NCBI GenBank assembly: GCA_035647455.1
Contig: DASRNI010000025.1
Coordinates: 1 to 54,696 of the forward strand
Reading direction: 5' to 3'
DNA: 54,696 nucleotides
Source of the DNA: UBA1361 sp035647455
GTDB lineage: Bacteria > Bacillota_I > Bacilli_A > RFN20 > CAG-826
Below are positions 15,272 to 23,598 of the stretch, piece after piece. The first letter of the stretch is position 1, and each line of letters opens with the position of its first letter. A program made the position numbers and the translations under genes. The notes beneath the pieces were generated by a model that did not search any database, was not told the origin of the DNA, and saw nothing but the letters and a program-made list of their open reading frames with translations.

Positions 15272-15823
15272 TTATTCTAACCCCTTGATTAACTTGATTG
15301 CTTTTGTGAAAATCATTTCTTTATCACAATTCGTTGTATCAAGCATTTTGCGGGGCATTACTTGTTCTTCATTTCGTAAATCCATAATATATTTTTCAAA
15401 TTCTTCAAGTGTCCGTAACGGATGGGTTAAATGGACTGGGTGGCGATTTTCATAATGTTCGCGATAAAGAAAGCGTTCATATAAAACATCGATATCACCG
15501 GTTAAATAAACTAAATCAATGGTATGCCCCATAAACTCAGCATCTTTTTTAATTTGCGCGAGTTGCTCGGTATGGAAGTTTGCTTCAAGAATCACACTTC
15601 CTTTAACCATTGCAAAGCGTAAACTAATGTGCGTAAGTAAGTCATAAGCCGATTTACTAATTCGTTTATTTTCATCGATTCCGGCAAAGGAAATTTTCTC
15701 ACCGAGAATTTCTTTAAACTTTGCTTTTGAAAAATATGGAATTTGATAATGGCGGGAAAGCCTTTTTGCTAAAACACTTTTTCCTGATGCTAAGTCACCA
15801 GAAATAATAATAATTTTTGCCAT
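15272..15823 (-). CDS. P-loop kinase-like protein (AAA-type small ATPase)
   Basis: 183 residues. GDLASGKS (9-16) is a Walker A loop. The rest of the protein resembles small nucleoside/shikimate-type kinases or the zeta-toxin fold: ILEANFH, a possible lid (YERFLYREHYENRHPVH) and helical ends. The substrate is unknown. It is transcribed just before the EF-G-like gene with a 10-base gap, so the pair is probably one operon and the two proteins may act together on translation. Confidence 0.7.
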   Translation of the reverse strand: MAKIIIISGDLASGKSVLAKRLSRHYQIPYFSKAKFKEILGEKISFAGIDENKRISKSAYDLLTHISLRFAMVKGSVILEANFHTEQLAQIKKDAEFMGHTIDLVYLTGDIDVLYERFLYREHYENRHPVHLTHPLRTLEEFEKYIMDLRNEEQVMPRKMLDTTNCDKEMIFTKAIKLIKGLE

Positions 15824-15852
15824 TCATAAATCCTTTCCAAATTTATTTATAA

Positions 15853-15876
15853 AAAGCACCCCAGCCGGGATGCTTT
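15853..15876 (-). terminator. terminator of the acidic membrane protein gene
   Basis: On the minus strand AAAGCATCCC - GGCT - GGGGTGCTTT, a ten-pair stem with one G-U pair, followed by TT. It is directly downstream of the stop at 15884. Confidence 0.8.
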
Positions 15877-15883
15877 CTTAAGT

Positions 15884-16732
15884 TTAGGTAATTATCTTGC
15901 CCTTTTGGGCGCCTTTCGAGGCGAAGACGCGAACTACCCCGTTGTTGTTTGCTGCTAATTCATCGGCAAAAGCAATCGCTTCTTTTTGTGTCGCAAAAAG
16001 TTTAATCGCTTTCGGACTTTGCGCAATTTTAACAACCCAGTTATCGTCTTTTTTACGTTTCATAACGTGATAAATCCGGTCATAATCTTTTTCGGCAGCT
16101 TTTTTAACAGGCGCTTTGGGCGCAGCTTTTTTAACCGGAGCCTTTTTAACTGGCTTTTCTTCTTCAACTTCTTCAACTTCTTCAACTTCTTCGACTTCTT
16201 CTTCGACGGTTAATGGCTCTAAGTCCTCTTCTTCATCTTCATCGTCGTCTTCTTCGTCTTCGTCATACTCATCTTCTTCATCATCTTCAACTTCAAGACG
16301 AACTTTTTTCTGACCACGGACAAATAAGTCAATTAGTCCAACGAAGATTGTCAAGACTAACATCAACACGATAAAGGCCGCGCCCGTTGTAAATGTTAAA
16401 ACTGGCGGCGCAACTTGGCTCGCGATTGAATCGAGTAATTCATTAAATGCAATTGGGGCAACAACTAAATAAGCCGCGCTAAGCAGTAATAATGAAAAGA
16501 CAATAAAATACGAACGTTCCTTCCGTTTGATTTTAACGATTAAGAGAATAACCATTAAAAGTACAGCAACTCCTGGTGGGATAATGATGTACCATTGTTT
16601 CGCAAAATCAATCGCTAAGAGATTGTTTAATGCGTCTAAAATAACGTCGGATCTTTGTAATGCGACAAGACCTAACCCAACAAGTGCAAAGGCAAAGAAG
16701 CTAAGTGCACTTTTTGTTAGAGATTTTTTCAT
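15884..16732 (-). CDS. four-helix membrane protein with acidic linker and DUF2188 domain
   Basis: 282 residues. Four hydrophobic helices lie at about 8-28, 47-67, 74-94 and 107-133. A very acidic stretch (about 145-195, with repeated VEEVEE units) and a Lys/Ala/Pro segment (VKKAPVKKAAPKAP) follow, and then a compact domain from about 218 (IYHVMKRKKDDNWVVKI ... FATQKEAIAFADELA) that fits DUF2188. The charge-separated linker could bind basic proteins, RNA or the envelope. AAAGGAG precedes the start. Function unknown. The VEEVEE codon repeats make its length likely to vary between strains. Confidence 0.75.
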   Translation of the reverse strand: MKKSLTKSALSFFAFALVGLGLVALQRSDVILDALNNLLAIDFAKQWYIIIPPGVAVLLMVILLIVKIKRKERSYFIVFSLLLLSAAYLVVAPIAFNELLDSIASQVAPPVLTFTTGAAFIVLMLVLTIFVGLIDLFVRGQKKVRLEVEDDEEDEYDEDEEDDDEDEEEDLEPLTVEEEVEEVEEVEEVEEEKPVKKAPVKKAAPKAPVKKAAEKDYDRIYHVMKRKKDDNWVVKIAQSPKAIKLFATQKEAIAFADELAANNNGVVRVFASKGAQKGKIIT

Positions 16733-16853
16733 ATTAAACTCCTTTTATATAATGATATAAGTATTATACTTAAAAAAGCGTCAAGTGTAAATAAAAAACA
16801 ACGCTTTTGCCATGTTTTACGCTTTTTTCATTACTTATGTAATGGTTTAACGA

Positions 16854-17168
16854 CTAATTTACTTTTTTCAGGAACTCACTTTTTAGTTCCATCTTCCCGA
16901 ATCCATCAATCCGACAATCAATATTATGATCACCTTCAACAATTTTAATGTTCGTCACTTTCGTACCCATTTTAAGTACTTTGCTTGCACCCTTAACTTT
17001 TAAATCTTTAATGACAACAGCGTTATCACCGTCAACGAGCTTATTTCCGTTCGCATCAAGTGCAAACACTTCGTCACTCGGAATTTCCCATTTAAATTGG
17101 CATGCACTACAAACGTACATGTTTCCTTCTTCATACGTATATTCGAATCCGCAACTTGGACAAATCAT
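16854..17168 (-). CDS. PhnA-like zinc-ribbon protein (YjdM type)
   Basis: 104 residues. An N-terminal zinc ribbon has CPSC (3-6) and CSAC (about 20-23), followed by the PhnA domain with DANGNKLVDGDNAVVIKDL and GASKVLKMGTKVTNIKI. Length and motifs match the PhnA/YjdM family, which has no established catalytic role despite the name. GGAGG precedes the ATG. It follows a 15-bp inverted repeat and a TATAAT-like sequence that may hold its promoter. Confidence 0.9.
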   Translation of the reverse strand: MICPSCGFEYTYEEGNMYVCSACQFKWEIPSDEVFALDANGNKLVDGDNAVVIKDLKVKGASKVLKMGTKVTNIKIVEGDHNIDCRIDGFGKMELKSEFLKKVN

Positions 17169-17197
17169 TTTTTTACCTCCAATTATTTTTAAAGTAG

Positions 17198-17281
17198 TAA
17201 CTACTTCCTAACCGTAATTACTATAATTATAGCATTTTAACCCGCACTCTTTCTGGTAGCGTTCGCGTTAGGAAGTAGTTA
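17198..17281. repeat. 15-bp perfect inverted repeat with 54-base spacer
   Basis: TAACTACTTCCTAAC (17198-17212) is the exact reverse complement of GTTAGGAAGTAGTTA (17267-17281). The spacer holds TATAATTATAG. The element sits between the riboswitch-controlled gene and the PhnA-like gene. Possible readings are a long-loop mRNA stem, paired operators around the PhnA promoter, or a very small mobile remnant; no target duplication is seen. Confidence 0.6.
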
Positions 17282-17293
17282 AGTTAAAGCGCA

Positions 17294-17749
17294 TTAGTAA
17301 TAAATATTCCGTTTTTGATTAAAAGAGTATGCTTTTTCCCGCGTGACCGGATGTAACGAAGTTAAATCGTACTCGGCAAGGAAAACGGCAATGTTAGCCG
17401 CGTCTTCAGGCTTTAAGCCACCAACAGTTTTGTAATAAATACCGTCTGCACTTTGTTGATACTGACATTTGACGAGATAAAAGTTGCCTTCTTTTGTGAA
17501 GAAAATAGCAAAGAACGGCTTATCAACCGTTTTTCCGTCTAAAGTTTGCCGTACTTCAACTAAATAGTCGCGCTTAAAGAAATGTTGAAAGTTAAAGTGC
17601 TTTGCGCTTAATTTACCCCGTTCAAATGTGATAATAATTGGGTCACTTCGCTCGGCTTTTTCTGCTCGTATAGTGAGTAACTTAAATACTTCTGCTTCAC
17701 TTAAAACGGGCCAATATGCGTTAAGTTTTGTTTTACTAAAAATATTCAT
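17294..17749 (-). CDS. protein of unknown function under a SAM riboswitch
   Basis: 151 residues, soluble, no signal peptide. Alternating strands in the middle (SDPIIITFERGKLSA, DYLVEVRQTL, FFAIFFTKEGNFYLVKCQY) and a helical end (LKPEDAANIAVFLAEYDL). No known family is recognised. It has AAAGGAG in front of the ATG and follows a complete SAM-type riboswitch with antiterminator and terminator, so its expression should rise when S-adenosylmethionine is low. That points to methionine or SAM metabolism, transport or sulfur economy. It is the only gene before the inverted repeat at 17198-17281. Confidence 0.7.
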   Translation of the reverse strand: MNIFSKTKLNAYWPVLSEAEVFKLLTIRAEKAERSDPIIITFERGKLSAKHFNFQHFFKRDYLVEVRQTLDGKTVDKPFFAIFFTKEGNFYLVKCQYQQSADGIYYKTVGGLKPEDAANIAVFLAEYDLTSLHPVTREKAYSFNQKRNIYY

Positions 17750-17820
17750 GGTTCACTCCTTTCTTTTTATTTCCATAAAGCGTAACTTTGTCTTTTCTCC
17801 TTTCTCTTTCGCTTTGAAAC

Positions 17821-17949
17821 AAAAAACCCATCATCACGATGGGTCGATAATAAAAAACTTCCCATCGTTCAAGCTTTAGCACCTTATTAAGTTAACAGGT
17901 TGCTGACGGGTCACTGAGCTTGTCTCTCGCCGTACTCTTTATGGATAAG
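17821..17949 (-). promoter_or_regulatory. SAM (S-box type) riboswitch with transcription terminator
   Basis: On the minus strand the S-box core is recognisable: AAAGAG near the 5' end, CAGCAACC (GCAACC at 17898-17903 on the plus strand as GGTTGC), and GGTGCTAA (17876-17883). P1 forms between CTTATCCAT (17941-17949) and ATGGGAAG (17858-17865). CGATGGG of the P1 3' side can instead pair with CCCATCG (17837-17843) as antiterminator. If P1 forms, ACCCATC/GATGGGT (17838-17844 with 17826-17832) makes a terminator followed by six T. P4 between GGTGCTAA and P1 is very short or missing, as in SAM-I/IV variants. Predicted logic: SAM high, gene off. Confidence 0.78.
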
Positions 17950-17986
17950 TTAATTGTAACGTATTTTTCGCTTTTTCGGAAACTTA

Positions 17987-18862
17987 TTAACGATGACTAC
18001 CAAAAAAGACTAAACAAACCGCCCCAGTACCGGTGTGGGCACTGATGACTGGACCTAATGGTCCAATGATTGCTTGACCACCACCATGTTCCGCCTTAAA
18101 AAGATCAGCAACAACAGTTGCCGCGGCACTATTACTTGCGTGAACAATATAAAACTTCTCTTTATACGGTTTCGTCACACGGTCTTTCGTTAAGTCAACA
18201 AGCATCGTTAGCGCTCGCTTGAAACCGCGGGCTTTACTAAGCTCAACAATTTTTCCTTCGCTATCGAGTTGTAAAATTGGTTTAATCCCGATCGCGTCAC
18301 CAATCACCGCTTTAACCGCACCAATCCGCCCACCACGACGAAGTGTTTCTAAGTTAATCGGTACAAAGAATGCAATAACATGCTGGATGAGACTTTTAAC
18401 ATGTTTAACAACTTCATCAAACGATGCTCCTGCTTTTTGTTTTTCAAGTGCTTCGACAACGAGTGCACCTTCGGCAACACTCGCCCCTTTCGAGTCAATA
18501 ATCACAATTTTACGAAGCGGGAAAGCTGCCGATAATTCTTCTTTAGCAATTAATGCTTGTGAATAACTAGCGCTTAAAGCGCTACTAAGCCCAATAAAAA
18601 TAACATCAATACCTTTTTCTAAGTATGGTGTAAATTTATCAATGAACGTTTGCATATTGATCAGTGTCGTTGTTGCAAGCTCTTTGTTATCAAGCCGCGC
18701 GTAAAAGTCGCTGAGCTTTAAATCACGTTCATCTAAATATTGTTTAAATGTTTCTTCACCGAAGTTTACTTCCATCGGAATATAGTCTAGATTATATTTT
18801 TCAACTAACGGCTGCGGAATGTCACTTGTAGCATCCGTTAAAATTACATAGTCCTTAGTCAT
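17987..18862 (-). CDS. DegV family fatty-acid-binding protein
   Basis: 291 residues, the normal DegV length. Typical blocks are ILTDATSDIPQ at the start, YIPMEVNFGEETF, IGLSSALSASYS, the VETLRRGGRIG-like segment (NLETLRRGGRIGAVKAVIGD) and IGPLGPVISAHTGTGAV at the end. DegV proteins bind a fatty acid and in Firmicutes act as FakB-type subunits that present it to the FakA kinase. FakA is not in the window. AAAAGGAG precedes the start. It lies upstream of the SAM riboswitch, which has its own transcription unit. Confidence 0.92.
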   Translation of the reverse strand: MTKDYVILTDATSDIPQPLVEKYNLDYIPMEVNFGEETFKQYLDERDLKLSDFYARLDNKELATTTLINMQTFIDKFTPYLEKGIDVIFIGLSSALSASYSQALIAKEELSAAFPLRKIVIIDSKGASVAEGALVVEALEKQKAGASFDEVVKHVKSLIQHVIAFFVPINLETLRRGGRIGAVKAVIGDAIGIKPILQLDSEGKIVELSKARGFKRALTMLVDLTKDRVTKPYKEKFYIVHASNSAAATVVADLFKAEHGGGQAIIGPLGPVISAHTGTGAVCLVFFGSHR

Positions 18863-18987
18863 TTTTTTCTCCTTTTCGGGATAGCGCGTAAAGTGTGCTA
18901 TACGGTTAGAATACCAAGAGCAAAATAGCCCGAATAAAGATATGCACTCACTTTTTAATGATAGCGATTACATCAATCAGCTCTTTT

Positions 18988-19698
18988 TTATAGTTTTAAC
19001 GCAAGAAAAGCGGTTAAGTCACGTAGTGACCCATGCGGAAACTTCTTTAAGTCAAGGCCGTTTTTATTAATTAAGTCGTCGGTTACAAAGAAAGTTTTTA
19101 TCCCCTGTTTAACCGCACCATAGTCATCCGTTGTGTCGTTACCAATCATCATTACTTCACTGGGATGAGCGTTTAACTTTGTTAATATTTCCGCGTAATA
19201 AAGCGGATTCGGTTTCGCGTAATGCGAATTTTCGTATGTCGTGACGAGCAAGAAGTCACTTTCTTCAAGTCCGGCCCAGCGCATCCGTTCGAGCGTTGCA
19301 ACACGGGGGAAAATCGGGTTTGTCGCGAGTATTAACTTGTAACCTTGCTTTTTTAGAGCGCTAATTAGTTGCGGCGTTAGTTCATTATATCCGCAAGTTT
19401 TTTGTAAAAGCGGAAACTTTTCGATGTAAAAAGCGTGGAACTTTGCTTGATCAAGTCGCGCTCTTTCGCCATATACAGAAACGAAGTATTCCCAAAATAC
19501 TTCTTCGTTCGTTTTATTTCCGTCATTTTGGAGCATTTTTTCGGTCCCTTGCATAATCACGCTGACTAATTCGTGCGGATCATAACCGTGAGCGGCCATT
19601 TCGTTTCCGATAAGTTTTAAGTAAGACGTAAGAAAATAGTCTTGCTCCATTGGCAAGAGTGTGCCATCTAAATCAAAAAGAATAATTTTATCGTTCAT
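18988..19698 (-). CDS. HAD-family hydrolase
   Basis: 236 residues. Motif I is FDLDGTL (Asp9, Asp11), motif II lies in ILATN, and motifs III/IV in KPNPLYYAEIL and MMIGNDTTDD. This is a phosphatase-type HAD (subfamily I cap between motifs I and II). The substrate is unknown; small phosphorylated metabolites are usual. There is no clear ribosome site; an inverted repeat ATTGCTA/TAGCAAT (19717-19723 and 19736-19742) lies just upstream of the start and may be regulatory. Confidence 0.88.
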   Translation of the reverse strand: MNDKIILFDLDGTLLPMEQDYFLTSYLKLIGNEMAAHGYDPHELVSVIMQGTEKMLQNDGNKTNEEVFWEYFVSVYGERARLDQAKFHAFYIEKFPLLQKTCGYNELTPQLISALKKQGYKLILATNPIFPRVATLERMRWAGLEESDFLLVTTYENSHYAKPNPLYYAEILTKLNAHPSEVMMIGNDTTDDYGAVKQGIKTFFVTDDLINKNGLDLKKFPHGSLRDLTAFLALKL

Positions 19699-19773
19699 TT
19701 AGTCAATGCAAAATTAATTGCTACAAACTATTTTATAGCAATGAACAATGTAATTGTAGTTAAGTAATAACAA

Positions 19774-19802
19774 AAAGCTTTGATTAATTTAACCAAAGCT
19801 TT
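19774..19802 (-). terminator. terminator of the first GLUG lipoprotein gene
   Basis: On the minus strand AAAGCTTTGGTT (19791-19802) pairs with AATCAAAGCTTT (19774-19785), twelve pairs with one G-U, followed by TT. It lies 22 bases after the stop codon at 19824. Confidence 0.85.
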
Positions 19803-19823
19803 CCGTCCTTCGTTAATATATTT

Positions 19824-21581
19824 CTAGATTAACGTTGGCAAGTTAGTGCTATCAATGTTTGTGAGATCCCATATTGTGTTGTCCCAACCTAATGTCGTGT
19901 TGAAAAAGTCACTATCAAGATTAGCAAGAAGAACTTCTGCACCTTGAAGATTTATCCAGTCAGGAACTTCACCATCGCGATTCACAAACGACGCATTGTA
20001 ATAGCTATTCGTAATTTGTAAGTTATAACTTGTATCACCAGCAAACGTGCCAACATCTTGTGTTCCGGTAATTTCACCGATATGTAGGACGTTGGTAAGG
20101 GTGGCAATTCCTTCGAAAATATAACCGAAGAAACCACCAGCAAAACTATTAGCGGTGTGAATTGCCGCGTTATTATAACTATTACTAACCGTAATATCAG
20201 CTTCATGTATGCGGGCAACAAAGCCACCACTTATGCCACCGATACCACTGTTTGTTATGTCGTCAGCCGTAACACTACCTTCGTTATAACTATTCGCAAT
20301 CGTCACATTAGTTGCATCATTAATCATTGCAATTAAGCCACCCGCGTGGTTAAGTGCTTTAACACCACCGCTATTCCGACTTTTAGCAATCGCAAGCGAA
20401 TTAACATCACCGACATAAGCAACTAAACCGCCCGCATTATTACCAACATTGATTTTAATTTGGCCACGGTTATGCACTTTCGTCAGTGCAACATTAGCAC
20501 CATCAAGTGCCGCGCCAATAAAGCCACCAGCACCCATGAGTTCTGTTTCAAAAGCACGTTGTACGTTACCAATAAAACCGGTATTGAGACCGTTTTGAAT
20601 TGCGAGAAATCCGCCAATCGTCGCCCCAACAAAGCCACCGGTAAAAGCCATATCAGGATCATCTAAACCGCCGGCACTAAGACTTGCATTGTTCGTACTA
20701 CTAAAAATCGTATAGTCGCTGCCAATCGCTAGCCCAACAAAACCGCCGACAAGCATTTTTCCGTTGTAGTCACCACTAACCGTGCTATTTGAGATTTGCA
20801 CAACGTGTTCACCATCGAGCATGCCAACGAGACCACCGGTAACAACCGCACCATTAATCGCAATATCAACCGAACTATCATGAATTGTCAGCGGGCCACC
20901 ACTCACACCAATTAAGCCGCCAGCAATTTCAAGTCGGTTTTCCGGTTTTGTTTCGTTATCAATCATATTGATGACAGCTCGGCCGCCGGACTTTGTCACA
21001 TGAACATTCTCAATATACGTTGCTCGTGAACCAAGCGAAATCATTTGCATCGCCGCAAGCACACCGGCACCGTTTTCTAGTTTGGCAACTGGTTCAGCTG
21101 GTCCGTGGACAGCAATCTCAACGTTTTCAAACGTTAGGTCAACAATATACGCCCCATCAAGCACGGCAAAAAAGCCGGTCATTGTGTGCGATGATTCATC
21201 GATTGTTAAGTTTTTAATTTTATGATCGCGGCCATAAAACTTTCCACTAAATAAAGGAATAGGTACCCATTCGATTCCGCCTAAATCGATGTTGCGGAGT
21301 AAATGGAAATCGTCTTCCGGATGAGCCCGTAATAATTCTAAATCTTCTACTGTCCGTAAAGCATGACCATCAACGATTGTTTCTTCACTTGAACTTTCAC
21401 TTGTTCCGCTTTCACTACTTGGAAGTGAACTATCGTCATTAACTGACGTTACTTCCGTTGTCGTTGTAATATCACTTGCTGAACTACTCGCAGCGCTAGA
21501 GCTAACGCTACCAAAATTACAACCAGCAAGCGCAAGACTTACTAAAATCATAAGTCCACTTATTGTCTTCTTGTGTTTCAA
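19824..21581 (-). CDS. GLUG-repeat surface lipoprotein (copy 1)
   Basis: 585 residues from a TTG start at 21581. GGAGG lies eight bases before this TTG, inside an upstream ATG reading (21596) that has no ribosome site, so TTG is the better start. The signal peptide ends in SLALAGC (Cys20 from the TTG). A Ser/Thr linker leads to a series of GLUG-like repeats (GGLIG, GGLVG, GGFVG, each followed by NSYN-type segments) that should form a beta-helix. Such proteins act in adhesion or surface display. It is a paralogue of the gene at 21718, with nearly identical first 40 codons and a shared upstream sequence; the repeats have diverged. Confidence 0.85.
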   Translation of the reverse strand: MKHKKTISGLMILVSLALAGCNFGSVSSSAASSSASDITTTTEVTSVNDDSSLPSSESGTSESSSEETIVDGHALRTVEDLELLRAHPEDDFHLLRNIDLGGIEWVPIPLFSGKFYGRDHKIKNLTIDESSHTMTGFFAVLDGAYIVDLTFENVEIAVHGPAEPVAKLENGAGVLAAMQMISLGSRATYIENVHVTKSGGRAVINMIDNETKPENRLEIAGGLIGVSGGPLTIHDSSVDIAINGAVVTGGLVGMLDGEHVVQISNSTVSGDYNGKMLVGGFVGLAIGSDYTIFSSTNNASLSAGGLDDPDMAFTGGFVGATIGGFLAIQNGLNTGFIGNVQRAFETELMGAGGFIGAALDGANVALTKVHNRGQIKINVGNNAGGLVAYVGDVNSLAIAKSRNSGGVKALNHAGGLIAMINDATNVTIANSYNEGSVTADDITNSGIGGISGGFVARIHEADITVSNSYNNAAIHTANSFAGGFFGYIFEGIATLTNVLHIGEITGTQDVGTFAGDTSYNLQITNSYYNASFVNRDGEVPDWINLQGAEVLLANLDSDFFNTTLGWDNTIWDLTNIDSTNLPTLI

Positions 21582-21663
21582 TTTTCTGTCCTCCATACTT
21601 TATTTCAACACATAACTTTAGTTTACAAAACTAGATCAGGAGAGTTTATATATTTGCTTAAAA

Positions 21664-21682
21664 AGCCAAACTTTGTTTGACT
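21664..21682 (-). terminator. terminator of the second GLUG lipoprotein gene
   Basis: On the minus strand AGTCAAAC - AAA - GTTTGGCT, eight pairs with one G-U, followed by TTTT. A degenerate copy of the sequence occurs upstream of the second gene (about 23520-23545), as part of the duplicated unit. Confidence 0.7.
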
Positions 21683-21717
21683 AAAAATAGTCTCTAATTT
21701 AAATATAAATAGTTCGT

Positions 21718-23439
21718 TTATTGTAACGTTGGCATATTTGTCGCGCTTGTATCACTAATTACCCAGTCCGAGGCAAGGAAATTTAAGTCATGAATAAAGA
21801 AATCATCATTAATGTTTCCACGGGCGACACTCGTTCCACTGATTAATAAGTCTTCGGGCACGCCACCTTGGCCGTCATCAATTGCTGCACTGTAGTAACT
21901 ATCCTGAACGGTAATATCTTCATGCCCAATTGCGCCAACTAATGACCCGACAAACCTTGGCCCAGCAATATCACCAACGTGAACGGCAAACAAGACGTGC
22001 ATTGTACTGCTTGTAGCGTTACCAATAAAGCCACCTGCAGAATGTGTTGGTGTGCTGATGTCCGCACGGTTATACGCATACGCAACTTGAAATTCCGAAT
22101 CGGTAAAACGTCCGAAGAAACCACCAATCATTCCGCCAATTCCGTTACTCATATCGCCAACGGTTAAAGTGCCTTCATTATAAACTGTAATTAAAGATAC
22201 ACTAACACTATCGGCATGGCCAACGAAGCCGCCAACGTTATTCAGCGCCACTATTGTTCCAGAATTATATGATTTTGTGAAAGTTAAGTTACCAACAAAA
22301 TTAAGCATCCCGATAAAACCACCGGCATTACTACTAAGCGGTGCGGAAACATTACCTTTGTTATAGACGTTCGCAAACGCCATATATTCACCAGCATAAC
22401 CAAAACCAATAAGACCACCAACCGCAGTAACGCCATCCGAATTCATCCCAAACGTAACTGGGCCGAGATTATATGAATCGAAAACAGCCATGTTAGTTTC
22501 GTTCGAGCTTGCAATAAGTCCACCAGCAATACCACCAAACGATGTCACGTTGGCTTTGTTATAGCTATCACGAATACCGACAAACTCCATCGCAGCGTGT
22601 CCGATTAAACCGCCCGCTGTTTGTGCAGCAAAGACTTCACCAAGGACAAAACTATCCGTAATATCAACGTTATTATCTGCACCTTCAGCAAGGCCAATAA
22701 TGCCACCAGCAAGATCAGCGCCGCCACCGGAAAGTTTGACTGAGCTTTGTTCAACAAGAATACCGCCTTCCACAGTACCGACGAGACCGCCAACGACCGC
22801 CATTGTCTCCAAAGTGCTGTCGCCGTCATCAATCATATTAATCACAACGTCGCCAGTAACATGAATATTCGTGAGTATCGTTGTTGTATCCGTATCGGGA
22901 TCAAACGTCATTAACTGTGTTCCCGCAAGAACACCAGCAGTCCGCGTTAAGTCGGCGTCTGGTGCTGTATCTTGAAAAACGGTCATTTCAACGTTTTCAA
23001 AACGAAGATCACTAATAACGACATTATTAATTGTGTCAAAGAACCCGGCTGAACTATACTCTCCTTCAATTGTTAAGTTTTTGATTTTGTGATTAAATCC
23101 GCGTATTTCACCCGTAAAGAGTGGGATTGGAACCCAACTAATCCCCGTCATGTCGAGATCGTTAAGTAAACGGAAACGAGCGTCACTATGTTCACGCATA
23201 AGTTCTAGCCCCGCCGGTGTACCAATTACATAAGCTTGAACGATCGGATCAAATTCATCAATTGGTCCACTGCTTACATCACTAGTGCTATCGTCACTAA
23301 ATGATGTTCCTTCCGTTGTTGTTGTAATATCACTTGCTGAACTACTAGCAGCGCTAGAGCTAACGCTACCAAAATCACACCCAGCAAGCGCAAGACTTAC
23401 TAAAATCATAAGTCCGCTTATTGTCTTCTTGTGCTTCAA
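21718..23439 (-). CDS. GLUG-repeat surface lipoprotein (copy 2)
   Basis: 573 residues from TTG at 23439, with the same GGAGG-to-TTG arrangement as copy 1. The lipobox is SLALAGC. The first 40 codons are almost the same as in copy 1 (FGSVSSSAASSSASDITTTT shared), and the rest is a GLUG repeat region with many GGLIG/GGFIG and DSYN/KSYN blocks. Two such genes in tandem with related upstream sequences show gene duplication followed by divergence of the exposed part, as expected for surface antigens or adhesins. The sequence of the repeats differs enough that recombination between copies is not obvious. Confidence 0.85.
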   Translation of the reverse strand: MKHKKTISGLMILVSLALAGCDFGSVSSSAASSSASDITTTTEGTSFSDDSTSDVSSGPIDEFDPIVQAYVIGTPAGLELMREHSDARFRLLNDLDMTGISWVPIPLFTGEIRGFNHKIKNLTIEGEYSSAGFFDTINNVVISDLRFENVEMTVFQDTAPDADLTRTAGVLAGTQLMTFDPDTDTTTILTNIHVTGDVVINMIDDGDSTLETMAVVGGLVGTVEGGILVEQSSVKLSGGGADLAGGIIGLAEGADNNVDITDSFVLGEVFAAQTAGGLIGHAAMEFVGIRDSYNKANVTSFGGIAGGLIASSNETNMAVFDSYNLGPVTFGMNSDGVTAVGGLIGFGYAGEYMAFANVYNKGNVSAPLSSNAGGFIGMLNFVGNLTFTKSYNSGTIVALNNVGGFVGHADSVSVSLITVYNEGTLTVGDMSNGIGGMIGGFFGRFTDSEFQVAYAYNRADISTPTHSAGGFIGNATSSTMHVLFAVHVGDIAGPRFVGSLVGAIGHEDITVQDSYYSAAIDDGQGGVPEDLLISGTSVARGNINDDFFIHDLNFLASDWVISDTSATNMPTLQ

Positions 23440-23543
23440 TTTTCTGTCCTCCATACTTTATTTCAACACGTAACTTCAGTTTACATAAGTATGTAAGGCG
23501 GTTTGCCACATTTGCTTGAAAAGCGAAGTTTTGTGCGACTAAA

Positions 23544-23566
23544 AAACCTTGACAAAGTCAAGGTTT
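23544..23566 (-). terminator. terminator of the MATE gene
   Basis: On the minus strand AAACCTTGAC - TTT - GTCAAGGTTT followed by TTT; a perfect ten-pair stem 33 bases after the stop at 23599. Confidence 0.9.
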
Positions 23567-23598
23567 CTATGAAATCGTTTACATTAATTACGCAATAT

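Noticed and set aside
16116..16313. Poly-Ser plus-strand frame
   Set aside because: It is the antisense of the acidic Glu/Asp linker of the membrane protein at 15884-16732.
17753..17776. 7-codon upstream ORF between the SAM riboswitch and its gene
   Set aside because: Its ribosome site is about 20 bases away and the sequence contains the ribosome site of the real gene; it is probably chance.
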